This document shows, piece after piece, positions 32,875-41,318 of a stretch of DNA of 64,000 nt (the first letter of the stretch is position 1; each line of letters begins with the position of its first letter). The DNA is taken from the NCBI RefSeq assembly GCF_900102615.1, contig NZ_FMYV01000003.1, positions 1 to 64,000 on the forward strand, in the 5' to 3' direction. The notes below the pieces were generated by a model. That model did no database searches, was not told the DNA's origin, and was given only the letters and a program-made list of their open reading frames with translations. The DNA is from Geotoga petraea. GTDB lineage: Bacteria > Thermotogota > Thermotogae > Petrotogales > Petrotogaceae. The position numbers and the translations under genes are program-made.

Positions 32875-35517
32875 ATGAATAAAATGATTTTATTGTTTTT
32901 TCTTATTTTTAGCATAATGGTTTTTTCAATAGAAGTTACAGAAGAATATAAAGACGAACTTTTTTATGATCTTATATACAATAATTATGAAGAACAAGAA
33001 ATCACTCAATTAATCGATAAATATAACTACACTTTCAAAAAAAGAGGTAAATATTCAGAGAATTTGGATGATCTTATAATAGCATCTATTACTAACGAAA
33101 AAAAAGATTATTCTTTAGATTTTATTAAAAAGCTTAATAGTATTTATAAAGAAGGATGGAATAATAGATATAAAGATATTAACGGGGAAAATATAAATTC
33201 TCCATATAAGTATGCTCTTGAATATTATAGATTTGATATTTTTGATTATTTAATATCAAAATCTTATAAAATTCCAAACTATAAAGAAAGTATTCTAAAA
33301 AGTGATGTATTTAAAGGGATAGTAGACTCTATTGATAAGGGGAATTCTATAGAAGTCATTAATTATCTTGAGAAAAAAGGGCTATGGGTTGATTTCAATT
33401 TTTATGAAAAAGATGTTTACAAATATTTAGCGTCATTAGATTTGAAAACATTTCAGAATCTTCATAAAATTTCTAACATAGATGATTTTTTGAAAAAAGA
33501 AAATTCCTATGAAAAAATTTTGCTTTCATTTAGCAATGATATTGATATGGAAATACAATCAGAATACATAGACTTCCTGATATCTAAAATAGATATAGAT
33601 ACTATTAATTCCGGATTTAATGATTTTGAAAAAGTGAGAGGAATACAAGCAGAAATATTTTTTTATTTGTATAAAAAAGGTATAGAGCCGGATATAAAGT
33701 ATATAGATAATTATTTTAGCCATTTATATGATTATTCTACATTAAGAGATTCCTTTGAATTGTATTTAATTTATTATACAAAAGATAAATTAAACAATAC
33801 AGAAGAAAGGTTTGACCAAAATGATCTTTTGAACCATATTTTTACAAATTATTTTGAAAATTTTGTTTATGTAATGAATAGAGACGAAATATTAAAAGCA
33901 ATGGAAATAGTATTTGTTTTTGATTCAAAGAGGGATAAAGATTTTTATTTTTCAAGAATTAATAATTTGATAGAAAATGAGTATTTTCTTTTTGCAAGAA
34001 AATACCTTTTAAAAGGAATTAGCGAAAATTTCTGGACAATTGAAGATATAGCCCTTTACTATGATTTTAGAGGTATTGAAGAACAATTTTCAGCTTTTTT
34101 CTTAGTTAATGATATTGATTTAACTTTTAAAACAAAATATAAAACTATGGATAGAAACATTGATTTGATGGAATATTTTGTAGAAAAAAATCTATTCTAT
34201 GAAGATTTTCTCGAAAAATATGATGGAGATTTTAATAATTTATTTTTCTCAGCTCTCAAATATAGTTCTTTAGATACTATAGAGTATATAACCTATAATT
34301 TTAAAGATAAAATTCCTTCAGATAGATCAAGTGTTTTAAATTATTTTATGGCTGCCGCTCAATCCCATGATCCAGAGAAATTTTATTTTGTGAAGAGTTT
34401 TTTTAATGTTAAAGAACTGGATAGTTGGGCAATAGAAAAACTAATCCAATATAATTGGGATTTAGAGTTTGTAAAAAAAATAATGAATGATAGCAAAATT
34501 GATTTTTCTGAAAAGACTTATACGTATTTGAGTTTGGCTGCAAGTTTTTTCAGTGATCCAGAAATATTCAGCTTTTTTGAAACTAAAGGAATAATTTTGG
34601 ACAAAGAAAAAAAATACTCATTTGGAGATCCAATTTTTATTTCTATTTTGGAAAATCCAAGCTTTTCAATGAAAAAACATTTAATAGATTATTATGGAGT
34701 TAATTATAGCCATAGTGAGGGTTATTCTTTACTTTCCAGTATAAACCCAGATTATTACAAGACAATAAAATATATATACGAGCATGAAGATTTTAAATAC
34801 AAAGATTTACCTTATTACAAACATTATGATTTAATAGATAAAGAAATATTTGATGGTTTTGATATAGAAGCAAGATTTATTGTTGAGAGCGATAATTTAT
34901 TAACCATTGATTATTTTTTAAATCAAATTCAACGAATCAATATGTTTTCAAAGCAGTGGAGAAGTCTTTTAGATTTCGCAGTAATAAATGATAAATACTT
35001 TTCTCAAAAATATATTTTATTGAATAATTATGATGTTGATTATGGTATAAGGGGAATTGGATCTGCTGAACTAAGAATTGGGGATATTGGATTAAATAAT
35101 GTTTTTCATTTCTTAGCAAGAAGTAGTAGTTATAACTATTTTAATAGCTATTTTTATAAAATGATTACAGATGATGAGATTCAGCACTTAATGAGCATTC
35201 AAAATTCAGAAGGGATTATCCCTTTGATGTATTTTTTAAAACTTAATGATTTTAATGATATAAATAGCACGTTATTCTTTTTAAGGTACAAAGGATTTGA
35301 TATTTTAGACAGTAAGAATAATAACTTATTACATTATTATGCAATGAATGAAAATATTTTTGTGGAATTTAAAGAAAATGTTAGTAAAGAGAATATAACC
35401 CTGGAACTTTTTAATTTAAAAAATGAAGATGGATTAACTCCTTATGAGCTTGCATTAGAAATGGGAAATGTTGAGAAAGCTAAACATATTAAAGATTTGC
35501 AAGATTATTATAAATAA
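32875..35517 (+). CDS. Large secreted protein with ankyrin-like repeats
   Basis: An 880-residue exported protein with a clear signal peptide (MNKMILLFFLIFSIMVFS). The mature part is a long all-helical solenoid of helix-pair units of about 30-40 residues. The last 120 residues read as ankyrin repeats: NSEGIIPLMYFLKLND, SKNNNLLHYYAMNEN and NEDGLTPYELALEMGNVEKAKHI. Earlier units are more diverged (for example LLINPY-like ends around FDIFDYLISKSY and VINYLEKKG). No lipobox, enzyme motif or C-terminal anchor is seen. GAGGTGGTGG sets the ATG at 32875, with a TATAAT at 32845-32850. The likely role is periplasmic protein binding; nothing nearby indicates the partner. Confidence 0.75.
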   Translation: MNKMILLFFLIFSIMVFSIEVTEEYKDELFYDLIYNNYEEQEITQLIDKYNYTFKKRGKYSENLDDLIIASITNEKKDYSLDFIKKLNSIYKEGWNNRYKDINGENINSPYKYALEYYRFDIFDYLISKSYKIPNYKESILKSDVFKGIVDSIDKGNSIEVINYLEKKGLWVDFNFYEKDVYKYLASLDLKTFQNLHKISNIDDFLKKENSYEKILLSFSNDIDMEIQSEYIDFLISKIDIDTINSGFNDFEKVRGIQAEIFFYLYKKGIEPDIKYIDNYFSHLYDYSTLRDSFELYLIYYTKDKLNNTEERFDQNDLLNHIFTNYFENFVYVMNRDEILKAMEIVFVFDSKRDKDFYFSRINNLIENEYFLFARKYLLKGISENFWTIEDIALYYDFRGIEEQFSAFFLVNDIDLTFKTKYKTMDRNIDLMEYFVEKNLFYEDFLEKYDGDFNNLFFSALKYSSLDTIEYITYNFKDKIPSDRSSVLNYFMAAAQSHDPEKFYFVKSFFNVKELDSWAIEKLIQYNWDLEFVKKIMNDSKIDFSEKTYTYLSLAASFFSDPEIFSFFETKGIILDKEKKYSFGDPIFISILENPSFSMKKHLIDYYGVNYSHSEGYSLLSSINPDYYKTIKYIYEHEDFKYKDLPYYKHYDLIDKEIFDGFDIEARFIVESDNLLTIDYFLNQIQRINMFSKQWRSLLDFAVINDKYFSQKYILLNNYDVDYGIRGIGSAELRIGDIGLNNVFHFLARSSSYNYFNSYFYKMITDDEIQHLMSIQNSEGIIPLMYFLKLNDFNDINSTLFFLRYKGFDILDSKNNNLLHYYAMNENIFVEFKENVSKENITLELFNLKNEDGLTPYELALEMGNVEKAKHIKDLQDYYK

Positions 35518-35520
35518 AAA

Positions 35521-35551
35521 ATATAGAAGTCGAAAGACTTCTATATTTTTT
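35521..35551. terminator. Bidirectional terminator with GAAA tetraloop
   Basis: Arms ATATAGAAGTC and GACTTCTATAT around GAAA, T-runs on both strands. It separates convergent genes. Confidence 0.9.
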
Positions 35552-35566
35552 ATCGCATAGTTCTAT

Positions 35567-36466
35567 TCATTTCAATATCCATTCATGTTGTTGGTCTAGA
35601 AATTCTTTTTGTAACCCACTCTTTTGATTAATGGTAATTGTGGCTATTAGTTCGTAATGTCTTATTGGTATGAAGCTAAAAATATTTTTTATATCCTCAT
35701 ATTCTAGAGTTCTTTCTTTAATATACCCACTGTAAAAACTTTCAAACCTTTTCATGATTTTATCAAAATCTTTTTCAATTAAATTGTTGAAATTGGCTGT
35801 ATCACAAAGTGTTGCCACATCAATTACGGGAAAAGAGTATGAAGATGTGTCAAAATCAAAAAGTATATACTTACCATTTTTTTGGAACATATTTCCAGAA
35901 TGAAGATCACCATGACAAACTCCATTTTCTGATTTTTCCATTTTCCCCCAAAGTTCTTTTCCGTAACCATTAAGTTCTTCTATTTTGTTTTTATCGTAAT
36001 CTGATTTAATTAAAATCTTTATAAATCTATCTATATAAAATTCTTTACTCCTATGGATTATTGGTTTTTCATAACCTTTCATAAGGTTATGAAACAAACC
36101 AACTTGTTGACCGATTTGTTTTACCTCTTTTTCTATATTTGGTTCTTTCCCTTCCACGTAATAATAAACAAAACCAATATATTTTCCTTCTTCTGTATTA
36201 AAATCAAAATAATTTTCATTATTTCTAGTCTTTACGAGTTCAACAACGGGATAATCATTTTCATTAAGATATTCTATTATTTCTGTTGCTTGGATTGCTG
36301 AAATTTTATTATTTGGTCTGTTTAGTTTTAAGATAAATTTATGCTTTTCATTTTCTAGGGTATAAACATGCCCTATCATGCTTCTTATGTATTTTATATC
36401 ATCTATCTTAAAGTCATATGTTTTTTCTAACTGATTTTTAATACTCATCAAATCAAGACTGTTCAT
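35567..36466 (-). CDS. Aminoglycoside phosphotransferase-fold kinase
   Basis: A 299-residue kinase of the APH/choline-kinase fold. The catalytic loop is VCHGDLHSGNMF, with the metal-binding segment ILFDFDTSSYSFPVIDVATLCD. The N-terminal lobe has the lysine strand HKFILKL. Such proteins phosphorylate small molecules; homoserine, methylthioribose or sugar kinases are all possible, and antibiotic resistance should not be assumed. An upstream in-frame TTG at 36478 exists, but the ATG at 36466 overlaps the LysM-gene stop as ATGA, so it is chosen. It is the last gene of the msrBA-lysM-kinase unit. Confidence 0.82.
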   Translation of the reverse strand: MNSLDLMSIKNQLEKTYDFKIDDIKYIRSMIGHVYTLENEKHKFILKLNRPNNKISAIQATEIIEYLNENDYPVVELVKTRNNENYFDFNTEEGKYIGFVYYYVEGKEPNIEKEVKQIGQQVGLFHNLMKGYEKPIIHRSKEFYIDRFIKILIKSDYDKNKIEELNGYGKELWGKMEKSENGVCHGDLHSGNMFQKNGKYILFDFDTSSYSFPVIDVATLCDTANFNNLIEKDFDKIMKRFESFYSGYIKERTLEYEDIKNIFSFIPIRHYELIATITINQKSGLQKEFLDQQHEWILK

Positions 36467-37326
36467 ATCATAAGCCAACTTATCACTAATATTTTATTAA
36501 AATCTTCTCTATGATTATTGATTATAAATTCATTGTTTATCATCTCTATAAAAATATCCATAACAGACAACAACTTTTCTGGGGATAAATTTTCAGTTAA
36601 AATATTGTTTGAAAAAATTTGAAATGAACTTTCGTATTCATTGTTGTTTATAAGCTTTTTTATTAAGTAAAAATCATTATTTTTATAACTTAATTGATTT
36701 AAAATTATTTTTTTTGAATCTTTACCCACACTTCTTTTTCTAAAATCAATCGCTATTTCAGTATATCCCGATTTTAATAATAAATCAGATAAAGTATACT
36801 CTAAATTTCTTTTTATATCTTCGTTGTTTATTTCGTTTAACTGTTTTAAAAGTGAGTGTATATTATTTCTCTTTACAGCTGTAAATGATTTTAAAAGGAG
36901 TGCTTTCTCTTTGTGATTTTGGTCAACAATTAAACTTATTGTACTATCTGCAAATTTATTATAACCATTATCATACAAGAGTTTGGTTAAGTTATACATA
37001 AAGTCTTCTCTTATCTCATACTCGAAATTATGATGGGCAATTTGATAAAAATGGTTGAAAAAAAGTTCGATTATCTTATCATTTGGTTTAGAAAAGATAA
37101 AATCAAAATCTCTTTCCTGAACTTCATTTATTTTTAATTTTTGCCCAGGCTTGATAGTATAAGGCTCTTTTAGGTCGTTTTTTTCAATAATTCTGTTTAA
37201 GGGTATGTTTATCCTTTTTGATATAGAATACAAAGTGTCATCAAACCCAACGGTGTAAAAAATTTCTGTTGATAAAACTAAAATTGTCATGGTTAGTGCT
37301 AATAATAAAAATAGTATTTTTTTCAT
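36463..37326 (-). CDS. Secreted LysM-domain protein
   Basis: A 287-residue exported protein. A signal peptide (about 1-20, LLALTMTILVLSTEIF) is followed by one LysM domain (about 23-67: YTVGFDDTLYSISKRIN to IKPGQKLKI), which should bind peptidoglycan. The rest (about 70-287) is helical and repeat-like, resembling a tetratricopeptide array, with no enzymatic motif. GGAGGTGGGAAC precedes the ATG. It lies 26 nt downstream of msrBA and overlaps the kinase gene by 4 nt. A cell-wall scaffold role is plausible. Confidence 0.8.
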   Translation of the reverse strand: MKKILFLLLALTMTILVLSTEIFYTVGFDDTLYSISKRINIPLNRIIEKNDLKEPYTIKPGQKLKINEVQERDFDFIFSKPNDKIIELFFNHFYQIAHHNFEYEIREDFMYNLTKLLYDNGYNKFADSTISLIVDQNHKEKALLLKSFTAVKRNNIHSLLKQLNEINNEDIKRNLEYTLSDLLLKSGYTEIAIDFRKRSVGKDSKKIILNQLSYKNNDFYLIKKLINNNEYESSFQIFSNNILTENLSPEKLLSVMDIFIEMINNEFIINNHREDFNKILVISWLMI

Positions 37327-37352
37327 GTTCCCACCTCCATGACAATTTTAAT

Positions 37353-38210
37353 CTAAAAAACTTCTCTTTTATAGTGACAATATGGTTGTTTACCAGTTTT
37401 TTTATAATAATCTTGGTGATATTCTTCAGCAACGTAAAAAGTAGACGCTTCTTCTACTTTTGTTTCAACATTGAAATCTTTGCTTTCTAACTCGTTTATT
37501 ATCTTTTCTGCTGTTTTTTTCTGTTCTTCATCTGTATAGAAAATAGCTGATCTGTATTGCTTTCCAATATCTGGACCTTGTCTATTCTTTTGTGTGAAAT
37601 CGTGAATTTCAAAAAACAATTTAGTTAGTTCTTCATAACTTGTTTTTTCTGTATCGTATATCACTTCAACAGCTTCTGCATGACCAGTGAATCCCATGCA
37701 GACTTGATCATAAGTTGGGTTTTTAGTTCTTCCACCAGTGTAACCTACTCTTGTGTCTACTACACCTTCTTTTTCTTTGAAAAGTTGTTCTACTCCCCAA
37801 AAACAACCTCCAGCGAAAATAGCTCTGTTATACTTTATTTTTTCTCCATCTGGTATAAAATCCATGGATATAGAGTTAACACAATGTCTTATGTTTTTGT
37901 TTGTTAAATGTTCTCCATGAAAAACATGGCCTAAATGAGCCCCGCAATAGGCACATGTGATTTCTGTCCTTCTTCCATCTGCATCTACATTTTTATTGAT
38001 TGCTGCTGGAATCTCATCATCAAAACTTGGCCACCCACAACCAGAATTAAATTTGTCTTCTGATTTATATAGTGGAAGTCCACATTGTTTGCAGATGTAC
38101 GTTCCTTTTTCAAAAAACTCGTCATATTCTCCAGTAAACGGTCTTTCTGTACCTTTATTAACTATCACAGATATTTCTTTTGGGGTTAATTTTTTATAAT
38201 TTTCTTTCAT
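37353..38210 (-). CDS. msrBA: Fused methionine sulfoxide reductase MsrB-MsrA
   Basis: A 285-residue bifunctional repair enzyme. The MsrB part comes first (about 1-122): zinc cysteines Cys40, Cys43, Cys86 and Cys89, and catalytic Cys110 in RHCVNSISMDF. MsrA follows (about 126-285) with catalytic Cys136 in GGCFWGVE, then GYTGG and HAEAVEV. It reduces both R and S methionine sulfoxides. The order B-A is the reverse of the more familiar MsrA-MsrB fusions. No signal peptide is present, so it is cytoplasmic. An upstream in-frame GTG at 38219 lies in the ribosome site; ATG 38210 is the start. Confidence 0.95.
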   Translation of the reverse strand: MKENYKKLTPKEISVIVNKGTERPFTGEYDEFFEKGTYICKQCGLPLYKSEDKFNSGCGWPSFDDEIPAAINKNVDADGRRTEITCAYCGAHLGHVFHGEHLTNKNIRHCVNSISMDFIPDGEKIKYNRAIFAGGCFWGVEQLFKEKEGVVDTRVGYTGGRTKNPTYDQVCMGFTGHAEAVEVIYDTEKTSYEELTKLFFEIHDFTQKNRQGPDIGKQYRSAIFYTDEEQKKTAEKIINELESKDFNVETKVEEASTFYVAEEYHQDYYKKTGKQPYCHYKREVF

Positions 38211-38331
38211 ATAAAACACCTCTTTTCTAATTGGGATAATTTATGTCATATATAAATTATATCATATTAAAATCAAACTATTTTTTTTACATAAAATATA
38301 TTATAGATATAAATATTTTTAACAAAAATGG

Positions 38332-38360
38332 TATAATATATGTGCATATGCACATATATA
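38332..38360 (+). promoter_or_regulatory. ArsR operator palindrome over the -10 of the CDF operon
   Basis: A perfect 24-base palindrome (38336-38359, core TGTGCATATGCACA) overlaps a TATAAT (38332-38337) and precedes the GGGGTGAT of the ArsR gene. Size and place match operators of ArsR/SmtB repressors, implying autoregulation and metal-induced expression of the exporter. Confidence 0.85.
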
Positions 38361-38372
38361 AGGGGTGATTTT

Positions 38373-38669
38373 ATGAATTTAAACGAATACGAAGTGTTTA
38401 AAGTTGCTGATTTATTTAAAGCATTTAGTGATGAAACAAGAGTTCAAATAATTAATATTTTAAGTGAAAAAGAATTATGTGTCAGTGATATTGTAGAAGT
38501 TTTAGATAAAAATCAAACAACTATTTCGCATCAATTAAGAATATTAAGACAATCTGGATTTGTTTATTCAAGAAGAGATGGAAGAAAGAATTATTACTCT
38601 TTAGATGAACATATTTCTGAAATTTTCAAACAAGCTGTTAACCATATTAAAGAGGTGGAAGAAATATGA
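38373..38669 (+). CDS. ArsR/SmtB-family zinc-type repressor
   Basis: A 98-residue winged-helix repressor. Recognition helix around TTISHQLRILRQ. The alpha-3 motif is ELCVSD with a single Cys, so a thiolate site is not complete. The alpha-5 zinc set is complete with exact SmtB/CzrA spacing: Asp78, His80, His91 and Glu94. This predicts a Zn or Co sensor of the CzrA type. Start ATG 38373 follows AGGGGTGAT; the frame is open upstream but lacks a better start. The stop overlaps the CDF start as ATGA. It likely represses itself and the exporter through the 24-base palindrome. Confidence 0.93.
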   Translation: MNLNEYEVFKVADLFKAFSDETRVQIINILSEKELCVSDIVEVLDKNQTTISHQLRILRQSGFVYSRRDGRKNYYSLDEHISEIFKQAVNHIKEVEEI

Positions 38670-39562
38670 ATAGACAAAAAGAAGCTTATAAAGTGACTTT
38701 TGCAGGTTTTTTGGTGAATATTATTTTGATAGTATTCAAATTATTAGCAGGTTTTTTAGGTAATTCAAGTGCTATGATAGCAGATGGAATACATTCTATG
38801 TCTGATTTTGGTTCAGATATAATGGTGTTTTTTGGGTTTAAAATTTCAAATAAACCAGCTGATGATAATCATAATTATGGACATGAAAGGTTTGAAACTT
38901 TAACTTCATTTGTTATTTCTATAATGCTTATAGGAGTAGGTATAGGCATTTCTTTTAGCAGTGTAGATAAAATAATAAATATAATTAATGGAGAGGTTAT
39001 AGAAGTTCCGGGATTAATTGCTTTTTTTGCAGCTTTAATTTCTATAATTTCAAAAGAATGGATATATAGATATACTTTAAAAGTTGGTAAAAAGATAAAA
39101 TCAAAGGCAATTATTGCAAATGCATGGCATCACAGAACAGATTCTTTTTCATCTATTGGAGCTTTAATTGGTATAGGAATGGCTATTCTTTTAGGGGATA
39201 AATTTGTTATTCTTGATCCAATAACTGCTTTAATAGTTACTGTTTTTATTTTTAAAGCTGGGATAGAAATATTAATGCAATCTATTAATGAATTTTTAGA
39301 TGTTGCTATTGAGGAAAAAGATATTAAATTAATAGAAGATATTATTTTTAATACTGATGGTGTAAAGGATTTTCATAAATTAAAAACAAGAGCTTTGGGA
39401 AATAAGATTTCTGTTGAATTCCATATTTTGGTGGATAAAGGTTTATCTATAACAAAAGCCCATGAAATAACAGATATATTAGAAAATAAATTAAAAAATG
39501 AATTTGGAGATGAGACACATATAAATATTCATATTGAGCCTTATAAAGAATCGGAAATATAG
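38666..39562 (+). CDS. Cation diffusion facilitator (zinc-type metal exporter)
   Basis: A 298-residue inner-membrane metal/proton antiporter of the CDF family. Six membrane segments span about 10-200. The transport site is formed by HxxxD motifs in TM2 (His43-Asp47, DGIHSMSD) and TM5 (HHRTD), the pattern of zinc exporters. YGHERFE lies in the cytoplasmic loop. The C-terminal ferredoxin-like metal domain ends with HINIHIEP. It is translationally coupled to the zinc-type ArsR, so Zn (or Co, Cd) efflux is the best assignment. Confidence 0.93.
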   Translation: MNRQKEAYKVTFAGFLVNIILIVFKLLAGFLGNSSAMIADGIHSMSDFGSDIMVFFGFKISNKPADDNHNYGHERFETLTSFVISIMLIGVGIGISFSSVDKIINIINGEVIEVPGLIAFFAALISIISKEWIYRYTLKVGKKIKSKAIIANAWHHRTDSFSSIGALIGIGMAILLGDKFVILDPITALIVTVFIFKAGIEILMQSINEFLDVAIEEKDIKLIEDIIFNTDGVKDFHKLKTRALGNKISVEFHILVDKGLSITKAHEITDILENKLKNEFGDETHINIHIEPYKESEI

Positions 39563-39604
39563 TTTTGATATAATATACCTATCGCCAATATATAGGAGGT
39601 TATT

Positions 39605-40531
39605 ATGGATTATAGTTCTATTTTCAATCAGATATTGATTTTATTTATACTCTTAATTGTAGGATATATCTCAAGAAAAATAAATATTTTTGATGATAAG
39701 ATAACTAAAGGATTATCTGATCTTATTTTAAAAATAACACTTCCAGCTATGATTATTGGAAGTATGATTGGAAATGATAATCCTGACTTAGCTGAAAAAT
39801 TTGGTAAGATATTGCTAATATCGATTTCTGTTTATTCTATTACTTTTATTTTAGCGTTACTTCTTCCAAGAATTATTGGATCAAGACCTTATGAATTAGG
39901 GGTTTTTGAATTCGCCATTATGTTTTCAAATGTTGGTTTTATGGGATATCCTGTTACTGCAGCTGTTTTTGGTGAAGAAGGAGTTTTTTATGCAGCTATA
40001 TTTAATCTTCCTTTTAATTTATTAGTTTTCACGATAGGTATTATATTTTTATCTTCAAAGCAAGGTCAAAAATCAAAAATTAATCCAAAATTACTTATAA
40101 ATCCTGGAGTAATAGCAGTTTTGATTGGATTTATTCTATTTTCTTTGAATATTAATTTACCTAAAGCAATTACTGGTTCTTTGGATTTACTTGGTTCGGT
40201 AACAACACCTCTTTCAATGATTGTCATAGGGGGATTACTTGCAAAAGTTAGAATAAATAAAATATTCAGCAATTATAGAGTATATATAATAATGATTTTT
40301 AGATTATTTTTAGTTCCACTTGTTATTTATTTTGTTTTGAAGAATTTTGTGGGCGGAGTATATCTTCTTGGTGTACCAGTATTGCTATCTGCCATGCCCG
40401 TAGCTGCAAATTCCGCCATACTTGCGGAGGAATATAAAGGGAACGCAGAGCTTGCCTCTCAGACGGTTTTTATAAGTACCTTGTTTTCAATTATTTCAAT
40501 TCCTTTAATAACGATGTTTTTCATAGCATAA
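39605..40531 (+). CDS. AEC-family (auxin efflux carrier-like) transporter
   Basis: A 308-residue membrane protein with about ten hydrophobic segments of the AEC family. Typical blocks are visible: ITLPAMIIGSM near the N terminus, FSNVGFMGYPV in the first half, VTTPLSMIVIGGLLA, and the C-terminal VLLSAMPVAANSAILAEEY. Bacterial members move organic acids such as malate or malonate; the substrate here is unknown. AGGAGGTTATT precedes the ATG. It is 42 nt downstream of the CDF gene, so it may share the metal-regulated transcript or use a TATAAT near 39570. Confidence 0.85.
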   Translation: MDYSSIFNQILILFILLIVGYISRKINIFDDKITKGLSDLILKITLPAMIIGSMIGNDNPDLAEKFGKILLISISVYSITFILALLLPRIIGSRPYELGVFEFAIMFSNVGFMGYPVTAAVFGEEGVFYAAIFNLPFNLLVFTIGIIFLSSKQGQKSKINPKLLINPGVIAVLIGFILFSLNINLPKAITGSLDLLGSVTTPLSMIVIGGLLAKVRINKIFSNYRVYIIMIFRLFLVPLVIYFVLKNFVGGVYLLGVPVLLSAMPVAANSAILAEEYKGNAELASQTVFISTLFSIISIPLITMFFIA

Positions 40532-40538
40532 CAAAAAC

Positions 40539-40564
40539 AAAATCCCAAGCTCACGCTTGGGATT
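40539..40564. terminator. Bidirectional terminator
   Basis: AAATCCCAAGC and GCTTGGGATTT around TCAC between the convergent AEC and pflA genes, with A/T runs on both sides. Confidence 0.85.
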
Positions 40565-40569
40565 TCATT

Positions 40570-41298
40570 TTATACTTTTAATTCATATTTTTTGAATATA
40601 TCTTTTGCTTTTTCCATGTCTTCGTCACTTGGGGGTTCTGTATTGGATAATTCATATTTCTCTTCCACTTGTTTCCATTTATGTTCTCCCATCTGATGAA
40701 AAGGCAAAAGTTCTACTTTTTCAACATTTTTCAAAGTACTAACAAAATCAGCTAATTCTTCTATCATTTCAAAGTCCATATTCAGTCCTGGTACAAGAAC
40801 ATGTCTTATCCAAACAGGTTTATCTATTTTATCCAAATATTTTGCAAATTCGATTGTCGGTTTAAGTTCGACACCGGTAATGTTTTTGTATGTTTTTTCT
40901 CTTATAGCTTTTATATCTAGTAGTACTAGATCAACATATTCCAGAATTTCTTTTACTTTTTCGTTGAAAATGTATCCTGAGGTATCTACTGCTGTGTGTA
41001 TGCCTTCTTTTTTTAACCTTTTCAATATTTCTTTTAAGAATTCTGGCTGCATGAAAGGCTCTCCACCAGTGATTGTCACCCCACCCCTTTTTAAAAAGTT
41101 TTTGTATTTTAAGACGTGTTCTAAAACAAAATCAGGGGATCTATGATATTTTGCTTCATTTATTTTCCATGTGTCTGGATTATGGCAGAATTTACACCTT
41201 AATGGACAGCCTTGCATGAATATTACAAATCTTAATCCTGGTCCATCAACTGTTCCCAGTGATTCAAAAGAATGTAATTCCCCTATTAATTTATCCAT
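40570..41298 (-). CDS. pflA: Pyruvate formate-lyase activating enzyme
   Basis: A 242-residue radical SAM enzyme that installs the glycyl radical on PflB. The [4Fe-4S] motif CPLRCKFCHNPDTW (CxxxCxxC) lies near residue 30. GGEPFMQPEF follows as the SAM-binding GGE motif. The preceding TVDGPGLRFVIFMQG is diagnostic of the PflA family. An in-frame GTG at 41307 lies within the ribosome-site region; the ATG at 41298 gives the usual MDKLIGELHSFESL start. It is 20 nt downstream of pflB in one unit. Activity requires anaerobiosis, in line with a fermentative lifestyle. Confidence 0.95.
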   Translation of the reverse strand: MDKLIGELHSFESLGTVDGPGLRFVIFMQGCPLRCKFCHNPDTWKINEAKYHRSPDFVLEHVLKYKNFLKRGGVTITGGEPFMQPEFLKEILKRLKKEGIHTAVDTSGYIFNEKVKEILEYVDLVLLDIKAIREKTYKNITGVELKPTIEFAKYLDKIDKPVWIRHVLVPGLNMDFEMIEELADFVSTLKNVEKVELLPFHQMGEHKWKQVEEKYELSNTEPPSDEDMEKAKDIFKKYELKV

Positions 41299-41318
41299 AA
41301 AAATCACTTCTTTTTATT

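Noticed and set aside
35567-36466. Aminoglycoside resistance gene
   Set aside because: Only the general APH fold (HGDLHSGN, DFD) is visible; many metabolic kinases share it, and the context is envelope and repair.
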